A DNA stretch of 64,000 nt, from assembly GCF_014805685.1 (NCBI RefSeq), contig NC_060891.1, positions 1,967,501-2,031,500 of the forward strand, read 5' to 3'. The notes beneath the pieces are model-generated. The model had not been told where the DNA came from and ran no database searches. It was given only the letters and a program-made list of their open reading frames with translations. Source of the DNA: Silurus meridionalis (lineage: Eukaryota; Chordata; Actinopteri; Siluriformes; Siluridae). Numbering within the stretch: the first letter of the stretch is position 1; every line of letters starts with the position of its first letter. The position numbers and the translations under genes are program-made. Of this stretch, positions 53,425 to 64,000 are shown one piece after another.

Positions 53425-55245
53425 TAGGTGGAAGTAAGATTCCGGCAAGAGTGAGCAAGATTGGATAATCTTACAAGATTGGATAATCTTCTCATGAGAG
53501 TAAACGAGATTGGATCATTTTGTGAGTGAGCAAAATTGGATAAATTTCTCATGAGAATGAACGAGATTGGATTATCTTCTTATGATTGAGCGAGATTGGA
53601 TTATCTTCTTAAGAGTGCGCGAGATTGGATTATCTGTTAACAAGAGTGAGAGAGATTGGATAATCTTCTTGCGTGAGTGAGGGAGATTGGGTAATCTTCT
53701 CATGGGAGTAAACAAGATTAGATTATCTTCTTATAAGAGTGAGCGAGATTGGATTATTTTATGAGAGTGAGTGAGATTGGATTATCTTCTTGCAAAAGTG
53801 AACGAGATTGGATAATGTTCTTGTGAGAGTGAGCGAGATTGGATAATGTTCTTGTAAGAGTGAGCGAGATTGGATTATTTCCTTGCGAGACAGAGCGAGA
53901 TTAGATTATTTTATAAGAGTAAGAAAGATTGGATTATCTTCTTGTGAGAGTGAGCCAGATTGGATCATTTTATAAGAGTGAGCGAGATTGGATTATCTTC
54001 TTATGAGAGTGAGCGAGATTGGATTATCGTCTTGTGACAGTGAGTGAGATTGGATTATCTTCTTGCAAGAGTGAGCGAGATTGGATTATCTTCTTATGAG
54101 AGTGAGCGAGATAGGATTATCTTCTTGTGAGAGTGAGTGAGATTGGATTATCTTCTTGCAAGAGTGAGCGAGATTGGATAATTTTATAAGAGTGAGCGAG
54201 ATTGGATTATCTTCTTATCAGTGAGCGAGATTGGATTATCTTCTTATGAAAGAGCGAGATTGGATTATCTTCTTGTGAGAGTGAGCGAGATTGGATTATC
54301 TTCTTATGAGAGTGAGCGAGATTGGATAATTTTATAAGAGTAAGAAAGATTAGATTATCTTCTTATAAGAGTGAGCGAGATTGGATTATTTTATGAGAGT
54401 GAGTGAGATTGGATTATCTTCTTGCAAAAGTGAACGAGATTGGATAATGTTCTTGTGAGAGTGAGCGAGATTGGATAATGTTCTTGTAAGAGTGAGCGAG
54501 ATTGGATTATTTCCTCATAGACAGAGCGAGATTAGATTATTTTATAAGAGTAAGAAAGATTGGATTATCTTCTTGTGAGAGTGAGCCAGATTGGATCATT
54601 TTATAAGAGTAAGAAAGATTGGATTATCTTCTTATGAGAGTGAGCGAGATTGGATTATCGTCTTGTGACAGTGAGTGAGATTGGATTATCTTCTTGCAAG
54701 AGTGAGCGAGATTGGATTATCTTCTTATGAGAGTGAGCGAGATAGGATTATCTTCTTGTGAGAGTGAGTGAGATTGGATTATCTTCTTGCAAGAGTGAGC
54801 GAGATTGGATAATTTTATAAGAGTGAGCGAGATTGGATTATCTTCTTATCAGTGAGCGAGATTGGATTATCTTCTTATGAAAGAGCGAGATTGGATTATT
54901 TTCTTGCGAGAGTGAGCGAGATTGGATTATCTTCTTATGAAAGTGAGCAAGATTGGATTATCTTGTGAGAGTAAGCGAGATTGGATTATCTTCTTGCAAG
55001 AGTGAGCGAGATTGGATAATTTTATAAGACTGAGCGAGATTGGATTATCTTCTTGTGAGAGTGAGCGAGATTGGATAATTTTGTAAGACTGAGCAAGATT
55101 GGATTATCTTCTTGCAAGAGTGAGCGAGATTGGATAATTTTATAAGACTGAGAGAGATTGGATTATTTTATGAGAGTGAGCGAGATTGGATTATCTTCTT
55201 ATGAGAGTGAGCGAGATTGGATTATCTTCTTGCGAGAGTGAATGA
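53425..55245. repeat. 31-bp minisatellite with higher-order repeat, 1.8 kb
   Basis: About 58 copies of a 31-base unit with core GAGCGAGATTGGATTATCTT. Unit variants (GATAATGTTC, ATTATTTTATAAGAG, GATTATCGTC) recur in the same order 631-632 bases apart: 53721 onward matches 54353 onward, and CTTCTTATCAGTGAG occurs at 54211 and 54842. Confidence 0.97.
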
Positions 55246-56036
55246 GATTTATGAAATGGATCAACTATTTGGCTAAAATATTTGAATAGAAGAAAAAGTG
55301 TACTGTATCAGACGTTCATTTGCATGACACGTGTTCCAGATGTGTCGTGAATTGAGCTCTTTAAATACACCATTAAACCGACAAGCTCAAAATCAAGAGA
55401 GTTACAAAACACATGCAGGAGAAGCTGAGAGAAAATCAGCGCTGTTTGTCTTCGCTCGACGCTCATTTCCTCTCGCCTTCACTCCCTCTTTATCATCAAG
55501 ATAAAAAAAATAAATAAATAAATAAAAAAGAAGAGCACATCGAGCATCTGTGTGACTCCTGGCAACCTTTTTTTTTTTTTACCGTTTCCCAACAGCAAAG
55601 TGGCGTTTAATGACAGCGTAGAGAACGCAAATGAAACACCGGGGTGTTATTTTATTCTCAGCAGCAAACGTGTTATCAAATTCTCTGAAACATCACCGGT
55701 TCTGTGTTGAATAAAGTTCAATTCACGTATGAATTATTGATCAAATTTGTGAAGGCGTGAGAAACAGGAGCGTGTATCCTTACGTCACGGTCTGACTCAC
55801 GCTCATCGCTCAGTATTTCCAAAAACGTTGTTGACACTTCCAACGAAAAGTTAACAAGAAATCGCAGGAAGTGTTACAGTAAGAGATTCGCAGATGTTTC
55901 ACAGATGTTCCACCACATCAAATGTAACTATGAATCAATTGTATAGTGCGTTTAAAAAGTCGCTCCGCAGTGACGGCGTAGAGAACAGCAGGAAGTGGAG
56001 CAGGTTTTTAGAGGTGCCGATAAATACATGGATTTA
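55246..56036. other. Unique spacer between related arrays
   Basis: Non-repetitive apart from an AAAT run at 55505-55528; complex sequence at 55590-55700. No exon. Confidence 0.6.
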
Positions 56037-56255
56037 GTTAAACACAACCATACAAACCATACAAAACCACACAAACCATACAAACCACACAAACCACACA
56101 AACCATACAAACCACACAAAGCATACAAACCACACAAAGCACACAAACCATACAAAACCATACAAACCACACAAACCACACAAACCACACAAAGCACACA
56201 AACCACACAAACCACACAAACCACACAAAACCATACAAACCACACAAACCATAAT
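56037..56255. repeat. ACAAACCACA decamer repeat
   Basis: About 21 units of CACACAAAC / CATACAAAC, 9-10 bases each. Frames of 88-113 codons on either strand (KPHKPHKPY; VWFVWFV) are artefacts. Confidence 0.96.
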
Positions 56256-56299
56256 GATTGGCAGATTGCTGTGGGATAATTGCAATAAAACAATATAAC

Positions 56300-57235
56300 A
56301 GCACTTTCTGGGAAAGTGAGTGAGTTTGGATAATAGTCTTGTGCGAGGGAGTAAGATTGGATAATATTCTTGCAAAAGTGAGATTAGATAATAGTCTTGT
56401 GAGAGAGAGTGAGATTGGATAATTTCATTGTGAGAGTAAATAAGATTAGAAAGATTAGAAAATAGTCTTGCAAAAGTGAGGGAGATTAGATAATATTCTT
56501 ATGAGAGTGAGTGAGATTAGATAATATTCTTGCAAGAGAGTGTGAGATTGGATAATATTTTTGCAAAAAATAGTGAGATTAGATAATATTCTTGCGAGAG
56601 AAAGTGAGATTGGATAATATTCTTGGGAGAGTAAGTGAGATTAAATAATATTCTCGTGAGAGGGAGTGAGATTGGATAATATTCTTGCAAACGTGAGTAA
56701 GATTGGATAATATTGTTGCAAGAGGGATTGTGATTAGATTATATTCTTGCGAGAGTTAGAAAGATTGAATAATATTCTTTTAAAAGTTTGAATGATTGGA
56801 TATTTTTGCGAGAAAGAATTGAGATCAGATAATATTCTTGCCAGTGTCAGAGAGATCGGATAATATTCGTGCGAGAGTAAGTGAGATTGGATAATATTCT
56901 TGCAAGAGTGATTGAGATTGGATAATATTTTTGTGAAAGTCTAAAAGATCGGATAATATTTTTGTGAAAGTCTGAAAGATTGGATATTTTTGCGAGAAGG
57001 AAGTGAGATCGGATAATATTTTTGTGAAAGTCTGGAAGATTGGATACTTTTGCGAGAAGGAAGTGAGATTGGATAATATTCTTGCGAGGTCATAGAGATC
57101 GGATAATATTTTTGTGAAAGTCTGAAAGATTGGATACTTTTGCGAGAAGGAAGTGAGATTGGATAATAATCTTGCAAGGAGAAAGTGAGATCGGATAATA
57201 TTTTTGCGAGAGTCAGTTAAATTAGATAATATTTC
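56300..57235. repeat. Second array of the GAGATTGGATAAT family
   Basis: About 30 units of 28-32 bases with core GTGAGATTGGATAATATTCT, more diverged than the 53.4-kb array and using ATAATATT where that one uses ATTATCTT. 56940-57180 has a longer pattern (GTCTGAAAGATTGGATA then TTTTTGCGAGAAGGAAGTGA) repeated three times. Confidence 0.93.
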
Positions 57236-57675
57236 ACAAAGGGATAGTATGTGGAATGGGATGTTAAAAACAAACACATACTGATCTACTGCTCAGGCGT
57301 CCACAAACATTTGTCTATAAAGTGTATATCCATGTGTCCTCGAAGCCTCCAGAGTCACTCCTCTTCAGTAACTTCTTCAGTAACATGTGGAAGCTGCTGG
57401 TGAGTGAATCATTTCATAAATACTGAGTCACATCCAGCGTTTACTTTCTCTTTTATTCTTTTCATCCAAGTCTCCACAACAACACTGGCATTTCCTGCAG
57501 CCCTAATGCACCGTGCTTTGACCCAGTTTGTATCTCATGACTCAAACTGAATTAAAACTAGAGACTAAACAGTTTGTTGACACTTTATTTTCAGGATCAG
57601 AATTTTGCCTTCACGAGCGATTTTTACGAGCCTCTTTACCCATATATTTTTTGTCTTATAGACCCTTTACACTTG
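57236..57675. other. Non-coding; Tc1-like terminal scrap
   Basis: 57297-57332 GTCCACAAACATTTGTCTAT resembles the end of the Tc1-like repeat. The rest is unique. Confidence 0.5.
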
Positions 57676-58233
57676 AGCTTTGTGCCTTTATGCATGAGAT
57701 CCACATCTGTGTGATGACCCTCTTTTATTTATTTTTTTTAATCATTCGCCATTCCCACAAGCTTTCAGGATTAAAATTACAATCTGGAACTGAATGACAA
57801 CCTCTCACTTGTCTGGTCTGAGGGACACACAGTTCCTCTTTCTGAAATCTGGAAATCAATACAATACACTATATAGACAAAATGCTGTGGACACCTGAGC
57901 ATACGATTGGTATGAGCTTCTTTATAAACATCCTATTCCATAGTAAATATCCATTTACTATTGGAATAACCTCCACTCTTCTGGGAAGATGTTCCATTAG
58001 ATCTGGTGGAGATTTGTGGAGATTCATTCTGCCACAAAGGTTTTAGTAAAGTGATGTAGGTGAGAAGGTGAGGAGGCCTGGGGTGCATATTATCAATTAC
58101 AAAAAAAACTATTAACAATCATCAAATAAAATGTTTGCAATGTCAAAAAAACAGCATATCTCCCAAATCTATGAATATGAATGAATATGCAAATTTGCAC
58201 CCTTCTGCCATACCGATTGGCTATGAACTAGTT
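57676..58233 (-). repeat. 558-bp duplicated block, copy 1 (contains Tc1-like piece)
   Basis: Nearly identical to 60322-60878 in the same direction. The middle (57868-58090) is a Tc1-like repeat end: ACACTATATAGACAAAATGC, CTCTTCTGGGAAGATGTTCC, GAGAAGGTGAGGAGGCCTGG. The outer parts are unique sequence, so the unit duplicated is larger than the transposon piece. Confidence 0.93.
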
Positions 58234-59572
58234 TTTTTCCAAAGAAAGTAGATAGTTATAATTAAAAACTTATGTTTGATGTTTGGCAAATGACTGCAAT
58301 TTCAAGATGTCTGTCATGTGCAGTTTGTTCTCATGTTAAATCACAAAAGTCTTCACTGCGATATTTAGTGTAGCTTCTGTTTTTGGAAAACTTGCTGGCC
58401 ATTTCGATTATTTACTCACTGTTTGTTTGATTATTTATAAACCTTGATAAAAGAGAAAAACTTTGGCACAAATTTCTACCTGGAGCCCAGCACCTTTTTT
58501 GAAAGCTTCGCCGTTTCTACACAAGTGTCCTTCTGCTATTCTGTCAATTTTGTCAAAATGGATGCCACTTTGCTAGCTAACATCAGCCATTTTGCTAAGT
58601 GTTTTCTATTTTTCGCCACATCCCCCTCGGTTACAGTCCCTTCAACTGAGAGTTTGACCTGAGCCACTCAGGGTGAGTGACAGGAACAGAGGAGCAGGCA
58701 GGAAAAAAAAAAAGAACTACAGCTGCCTCTGACTCATAATAATAATAATAATAATTTAGTGTAAATTTGGGGCGAATGTGACGTCTTGCCCTCGTCCTTG
58801 TCTGACATTGTGGCGTCTCTGTGTCGATCTTCCGGCGATGTTTTGCGCGTCAGCAGGTCAGCGGCGAAGCCGTATGCATTATTCATTAAGGCTAAGTAAG
58901 CTACATTTAATTTGCAAATCAGCTGTTCGCGTTAGCCCTAATGATATGCTAATAGCTGTGGAGACTCAATTCCCTGAGCAGGGGTCCCTGAGTGAGAGGA
59001 AAAAGCTGCAGGATCATGCCAAAGAATGTCTGCATTAGCCGGTACGGGTTCAGGTCTAGTTTTCATTTCCGATTCCAAACATGCCTTTCGTGCTCGCGTG
59101 ATTAATCCGGTCCCGGTCAACTTCGGTTCAAACCGAACTATACGATCCTGCATGAGACGTTATGAAGAATTCAGCACATATTGTTCTTACAGAAACTTAA
59201 AGCGCGATTTTATCTATTTATTATGTACGCAAAACTTTCCATATCTTTTATTTTTATTAAAAAAAAGCATCATATAAGTATCAATTTATTATATAATTTA
59301 AATATCGATGTCAAATTTATTTATGGACAGTATGTAAATATATAAACATAGTATTTTTACATATTTAAAAAAAAACTTTTTACAATGGAATTTTTTTTTT
59401 ATATAATCATTGATTTTTTTGTTTTTGTTTGTTTTTTCTAAAGTAGTATTACAAGAATTTTATTTTGGTTTAATTAAGTTTAATTTATTTTATTAATATT
59501 TATATTATTTTAAACAAATATATACATAAATAATACTTGAATGCTTAGATAAATAAATAGTTCAATCAATGA
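58234..59572. other. Non-coding; candidate conserved element at 58840-58970
   Basis: AAT repeat at 58737-58755. 58840-58970 has octamer-like words (see finding). 59190-59570 is AT-rich. No exon. Confidence 0.45.

Positions 59573-59623
<51 letters not shown>
59573..59623. repeat. ACAG tetranucleotide microsatellite
   Basis: About 13 GACA units. Confidence 0.98.
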
Positions 59624-60321
59624 GGGGGAAAAAAAGGAAAAATACAACACTTTCTTCGTTGATTATTTACCATGACGGCGTGCTCCAAAGTGGCGTATTT
59701 TTCCAATGTAAAAAGATAAAGCGTAAATTCTATTCACAGAAAGCTCAGTGTCTGTGAAAGTAATTACGCTCGGGCTACAATGGAGTTTTAAATAACAGGC
59801 GAGAATTGATAAGTCGATGTTTAATTTACAGCCCAAATAATCAGCCCTTAATGTTCTAAACTATCTGATCTGCTCGTCCTTCAACAGAGTAAAAAAACAA
59901 ACCGGCAGAATTCCATTGACTAATTTCGCACTTTGCGCTGGATGTGTCGCAAAGAGGGGAAAAATAAGGCAAATAAACATGAGCTTAAAGAAATAAATAA
60001 GTAAAATCGCAGTAATGGTGGCCTTTCAGTGTAATTTAGCAGTTAATTGCAGCTTGTGAACTCTCGCTTCTTGAAGTCAACGTTCTTCTAAACATCTAAT
60101 CAGCCTCAAATTATTTTCACATTTCCCCACTGGTCTTCAGACAGCGCCGCCGTTCTCTCACGGAGACGTCAACCGGGAAAAAAATGAATGGCAAGAAAAA
60201 AAAAATACTCTTCAAACTTTTAGCTCGAGGCAGTGAGAATGAAGTTCAGGTTACGGAAACGGACTTCTGTATGCTTGAGGGGTTTTCTAGAGTCGAAGAA
60301 AATGTACAAACTGATGAGAAC
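59624..60321. other. Non-coding; possible conserved sequence
   Basis: 59640-60180 is complex sequence with TAAT-type words (AGCAGTTAATTGCAGC). No exon. Confidence 0.4.
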
Positions 60322-60878
60322 AGCTTTGTGCCTTTATGCATGAGATCCACATCTGTGTGATGACCCTCTTTTATTTATTTTTTTAATCATTCGCCATTCC
60401 CACAAGCTTTCAGGATTAAAATTACAATCTGGAGCTGAATGACAACTTCTCACTCGTCTGGTCTGAGGGACACACAGTTCCTCTTTCTGAAATCTGGAAA
60501 TCAATACAATACACTATATAGACAAAATGTTGTGGACACCTGAGCATATGATTGGTATGAGCTTCTTTATAAACATCCTATTCCATAGTAAATATCCATT
60601 TACTATTGGAATAACCTGTTCCTGTACCTGAAGATGTTCCACTAGATCTGGTGGAGATTTGTGGAGATTCATTCTGCCACAAAGGTGTTAGTAAAGTGAT
60701 GTAGGTGAGAAGGTGAGGAGGCCTGGGGTGCATATTATCAATTACAAAAAAAACTATTAACAATCATCAAATAAAATGTTTGCAATGTCAAAAAAACAGC
60801 ATATCTCCCAAATCTATGAATATGAATGAATATGCAAATTTGCACCCTTCTGCCATACCGATTGGCTATGAACTAGTT
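60322..60878 (-). repeat. 558-bp duplicated block, copy 2
   Basis: Second copy of 57676-58233, 2646 bases to the right. Differences seen: one base lost in a T run, about seven scattered single changes, and one dense patch at about 60618-60632 (TTCCTGTACCTG where copy 1 has CACTCTTCTGGG). The last 160 bases are identical. Confidence 0.93.
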
Positions 60879-61799
60879 CAATAATATTCTACTAGTTCAC
60901 TAGTTTGCTAATACTAGTTCACGTCTGTAATCGTTTCAACATTTCGATATGCGTCTTCCTATTTGGCACGATTCATTTTTCCCACAAATAAATGCTGTTA
61001 CCATGGCAACCACGACTACCAATCACTAAAAGTAGCTGTGTGGTTATGCGACAAAAATTTGAACTCATCATGACCATTAAAGGAAAAAAACAATATAGAA
61101 GAAATTAAATTGTGCTGATTTGATGATGTGGTTTATTCCTCCTATACTACATCAATAATCGTGTTATAGGGTGTTTTAAAGACCATCAATTAAACATACA
61201 TTATAATATATAATATAATCATCTGTATATTATATTATATCCTTATATCCTATTTATATTTATTTCAATAAATCACTGTGGCGTTTTCGAGTTGAAATGA
61301 GAGGGCTGATGGAAAACATCCTGCTTCCTGTTAGTAGTGCTGATTATAAAATCATCACCATATGCACCTCAGTACATTCACACTTCCTTCTCCAGAATAT
61401 AACTCAATAGGATGAATCCTGTGGTGTAGAAACGACCTGAAAAAGCAAAGAAAAAAAAAATCTTTGATGACCTTCAACTTGTCGCCATAAATCACGCTGA
61501 AAAATGCCCGCCTTTCATTATCAGGCCCGGCAGTGCCGCTGCTTCCCCATGGGGCCGTTAGAGGGAGTTAATGAATTACAGTGTAACACCCCAATTAACG
61601 AGGTGGGGCCAGATCAGGAGAGCGCCAGAGAGGTACGTGGGATATCGCTAAGAAACAAATGACCCGTCGTGTGGTCACATCGGTTCCTGAGGTGTTCTAA
61701 CAATGCAGCTTGGAAAGCCAGGCAGTGTTTCTCTATACTGCAGTGTGTTGTTCCTTTTTTTTTTACAACAACTCACAATTCTTAAATCACAGAGCCAAT
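60879..61799. other. Non-coding; candidate conserved element at 61490-61650
   Basis: 60886-60925 has ACTAGTTCACTAGTTTGCTA short repeats grown from the copy 2 border. 61195-61265 is a TATA/TTATAT run. No exon. Confidence 0.45.
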
Positions 61800-62115
61800 C
61801 AAAAGCATAGAGGCCACACCTTCTTCATTTGGCCTTGAGGTCATACAGGCCACACCTTCTTCATTTGGCCTCAAGGCATAGAGGCCACACCTTCTTCATT
61901 TGGCCTTAAAGGCATAGATGCCACACCTTGATGATTTAACCTCGAAGGCATAGAGGCCACGCCTTCATCATTTAGCCTCGAAGGCACACAAGCCACACCT
62001 TCTTTATTTGGCCTCAAAGGCATAGAGGCCACACCTTCTTGATTTGGCCTTGAAGGCACACCACCCACACCTGCTTTATTGGGCCTAAAGGCACACAGGT
62101 TGCACAGAGGCGTTA
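61800..62115. repeat. 36-bp GGCCACACC minisatellite
   Basis: About 8 copies with GCATAGAGGCCACACCTTCT then TCATTTGGCCTCAAAG. The core matches the array at 42.1 kb. Confidence 0.95.
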
Positions 62116-63051
62116 CCTTTCCACACCACATTTTTGGTTTTGTATTTTATGAAGGGCATACAGGCCACGCCTCTGATTGAGAAAATATGAACTATATTTT
62201 TATAATCAGTTCAGACCCCAGAACTCTTATCTGCATAGAGGGGGGAAATATGCAGGGTGGATAAGCAGTGCTTAGGAGAAATGTCTTGTGATGCCCTTGT
62301 AGTTTGTGCACTTCAGTCGCTCCCCAGCCATCAGAATCTCAGAAAGTGGTTCTGCTCGGCTGGAGCACTAGAGCCATGAGGAGCCCATCAGCGCTTCTCT
62401 GGTGGGAAGTCGTGCGGAATAAACCCCACGCTGAAGGCTAATTTGCTGTGCTAATGCTCCATGAGGGCTGGTCAAGGACTCAGAGATAAGGCTACAGCAG
62501 AGGAGCAGGAGACAGACACACACACACACACACACACACATGTGCAGGTACTTACACATAAACAAATACAAGCAGCCTGTCTAAGTCTGAAAGCATTCCA
62601 CCTGAAATAATGGTAAAAGGCATCTCTCTGGGGAAGAGCAGCTGGTGCCAAGCCATGCCTGAGTAAGTGAAAACTACAAGCTCAGGAGCATCTGGATGAA
62701 GCTGGAGGACATCACATTGGGGTGGAGACTCATCTGTGTTCATTCTGTTACCTGTTACTATTCTCTTTAATACTTTATGGTCCACCATATACATAAAATT
62801 ATCTAATGGATTGTAATAGCACAATAAGCACTGGACAATCCATGGCTAGGTGTGTGTTACACAAGAAACTAAGAACGAGTGAGTGAGCAAAGAGAGAGTG
62901 AGGGAATTAGTGAAAGATGAATTTTGGTCAGTAAGGTCATTAGGAAATATTTACAAAAGCAGTGATTATTCTGATCATTCTGAATTACTTGTGCATCAGC
63001 ATCAGGTATTCAGACAGACCATAGTATAGTGGGCTGTGGTAAAATCAGCTG
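62116..63051. other. Non-coding with CA repeat
   Basis: 62335-62480 is complex sequence (GGCTAATTTGCTGTGCTAAT) and may be conserved; CA repeat at 62516-62540. 62552-62824 is open for 90 codons on the minus strand with no known match. Confidence 0.45.
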
Positions 63052-63525
63052 CAGAAATAGAATAGAATAGAATAGAATGCTAATACAATTCTATTGTAAT
63101 ATGTATGTATGCAAATGCTGTTAATATGGATGGATGGATGGATGGATGGATGGATGGATGGGTGGATGGGTGAATGGAAAAAATAGAGAATAAAGCAAAA
63201 TTAGAATAGAATAGAATAGAATAGAATAGAATAGAATAGAATAGAATAGAATAGAATAGACTGCTAATACAATTTTATTGTAATGTGTATGTATGCAAAT
63301 GCTATGTTAATATGGATGGATGGATGGATGGATGGATGGATGGATGGATAAAAATAGATAAAGCAAAATTAGAATGGAATAGAATAGAATAGAATGCTAA
63401 TACAATTCTATTGTAATATGCATGTATGCAAATGCTATGTTATTATGTATGTATTTATGTATGTATGTATAAAATTAGAGAATAAAGCAAAATTAGAATA
63501 GAATAAAATAGAATAAAAAAAACTG
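63052..63525. repeat. Compound AATAG / GGAT microsatellite, block repeated three times
   Basis: Each block is an AATAG run, then GCTAATACAATTCTATTGTA, GTATGTATGCAAATGCT, a GGAT or GTAT run and AAGCAAAATTAG. Blocks start near 63058, 63207 and 63376; the third has GTAT instead of GGAT. Confidence 0.95.
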
Positions 63526-64000
63526 AATAGAGAAAAAAAAATATAGAATAGAATGGTAGGAATTAAATGAATTGGTATCAACTTTAGAATATTCAATGTA
63601 TGAAGCCATCACCTGCCCATGAAGAGAAACATGGAGGAACATGAATGCTATTTCCTGACTACAGCGTGTTTAAGTGGGAGTGCTGAGGCACGTGTGAGCA
63701 CACTGTCTACACTCTCTACACTTTTAAAGAGGAGCGATCTGTGTGTCTGGCCACGACTCCTGATCTCCACTCCAGCTGTTTGATGAAGGTTTGCCCCATA
63801 CTGAGAAGCAGAAACACCTTTCATACCTTTTCTGTGTGAAGAAAAAAAAAGAGAGTGGTGAGAGCACATGGATTCTGCCTCCACCACATGCATTATTCAT
63901 TGTACGCAGCGTGTAAGCCGTGCTGTCGGTTAAATCCGTAGGTGTTCCCTGCTCCATAATCAGAGCAGGCCGCAGAGCAGCCGTTGCTCAGCTCCAGCAC
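63526..64000. other. Non-coding end of window
   Basis: 63660-64000 is complex, GC-richer sequence. The minus strand is open at the edge (63957-63724 and a frame running off the end), but no ADCK1 or other family pattern is seen; it could be a conserved element or an exon edge cut by the window. Confidence 0.35.

Noticed and set aside
55952..56375. Overlapping frames KPHKPHKPY and VWFVWFV
   Set aside because: Both strands of a 9-10-bp repeat are open; not genes.
53425..57235. Minisatellite as a CRISPR-like array
   Set aside because: Units are head to tail without variable spacers, and the context is a vertebrate intron.
62552..62824. 90-codon minus-strand frame of ordinary composition
   Set aside because: No recognisable family, no clear splice sites matching ADCK1, and length within chance for this sequence.
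63648..64000. Possible ADCK1 first coding exon at the right edge
   Set aside because: No resemblance to the expected N-terminal segment (such as YDYLTSL or SEEY words) in any minus-strand frame.

Overview
The window looks like nuclear DNA of a bony fish. It is AT-rich, full of long CA/GT, GA, TA and AAT microsatellites, and carries tRNA-derived SINEs, Tc1-like relics and other dispersed repeats of types known from teleosts. Several of these are commonest, as far as I recall, in otophysan fish such as catfishes, so a catfish-like source is an inference only. There is no bacterial or viral gene organisation and no CRISPR array.

The only protein-coding gene I can support is part of ADCK1, an atypical kinase of the UbiB/ADCK family, on the minus strand. 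Four consecutive internal exons are visible, read right to left: 39516-39313, 15087-14929, 14218-14060 and 11414-11298. All are phase 0 with GT/AG borders, and together they give 213 codons. They carry the KxGQ motif, the alanine-rich loop, the nucleotide-binding lysine and the ExD motif. The first coding exon(s) and all exons after 11298, including the catalytic HxDPHPGN-type loop, were not found and presumably lie outside the window. Most of the rest is therefore ADCK1 intron, at least up to 39.5 kb and probably beyond.

Layout. 1-11.3 kb: intron with a 1.7-kb GGTAA satellite (6.07-7.8 kb), a dispersed repeat (8.4 kb), a DNA-transposon-like element (8.87-9.6 kb) and a duplicated block (9.6-10.96 kb). 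11.3-15.1 kb: three ADCK1 exons among minisatellites and CA repeats. 15.1-39.3 kb: a 24-kb intron with SINEs, Tc1-like remnants, a deleted LINE, a 35-bp minisatellite, an AGCTAGCT array, a G/T-rich tract and many microsatellites. 39.3-39.5 kb: one exon whose acceptor ends a TG repeat. 39.5-64 kb: no exon seen; two GGCCACACC minisatellites, a TIR element, a large 31-bp minisatellite with higher-order structure (53.4-55.2 kb) and a related array (56.3-57.2 kb), and a 558-bp duplicated block (57.7 and 60.3 kb).

I see no new multi-gene system here. The most interesting signals are the splice sites of two ADCK1 exons built into TG/CA microsatellites, and the structured satellite arrays. Family assignments rest on recalled sequence patterns; no search was run.
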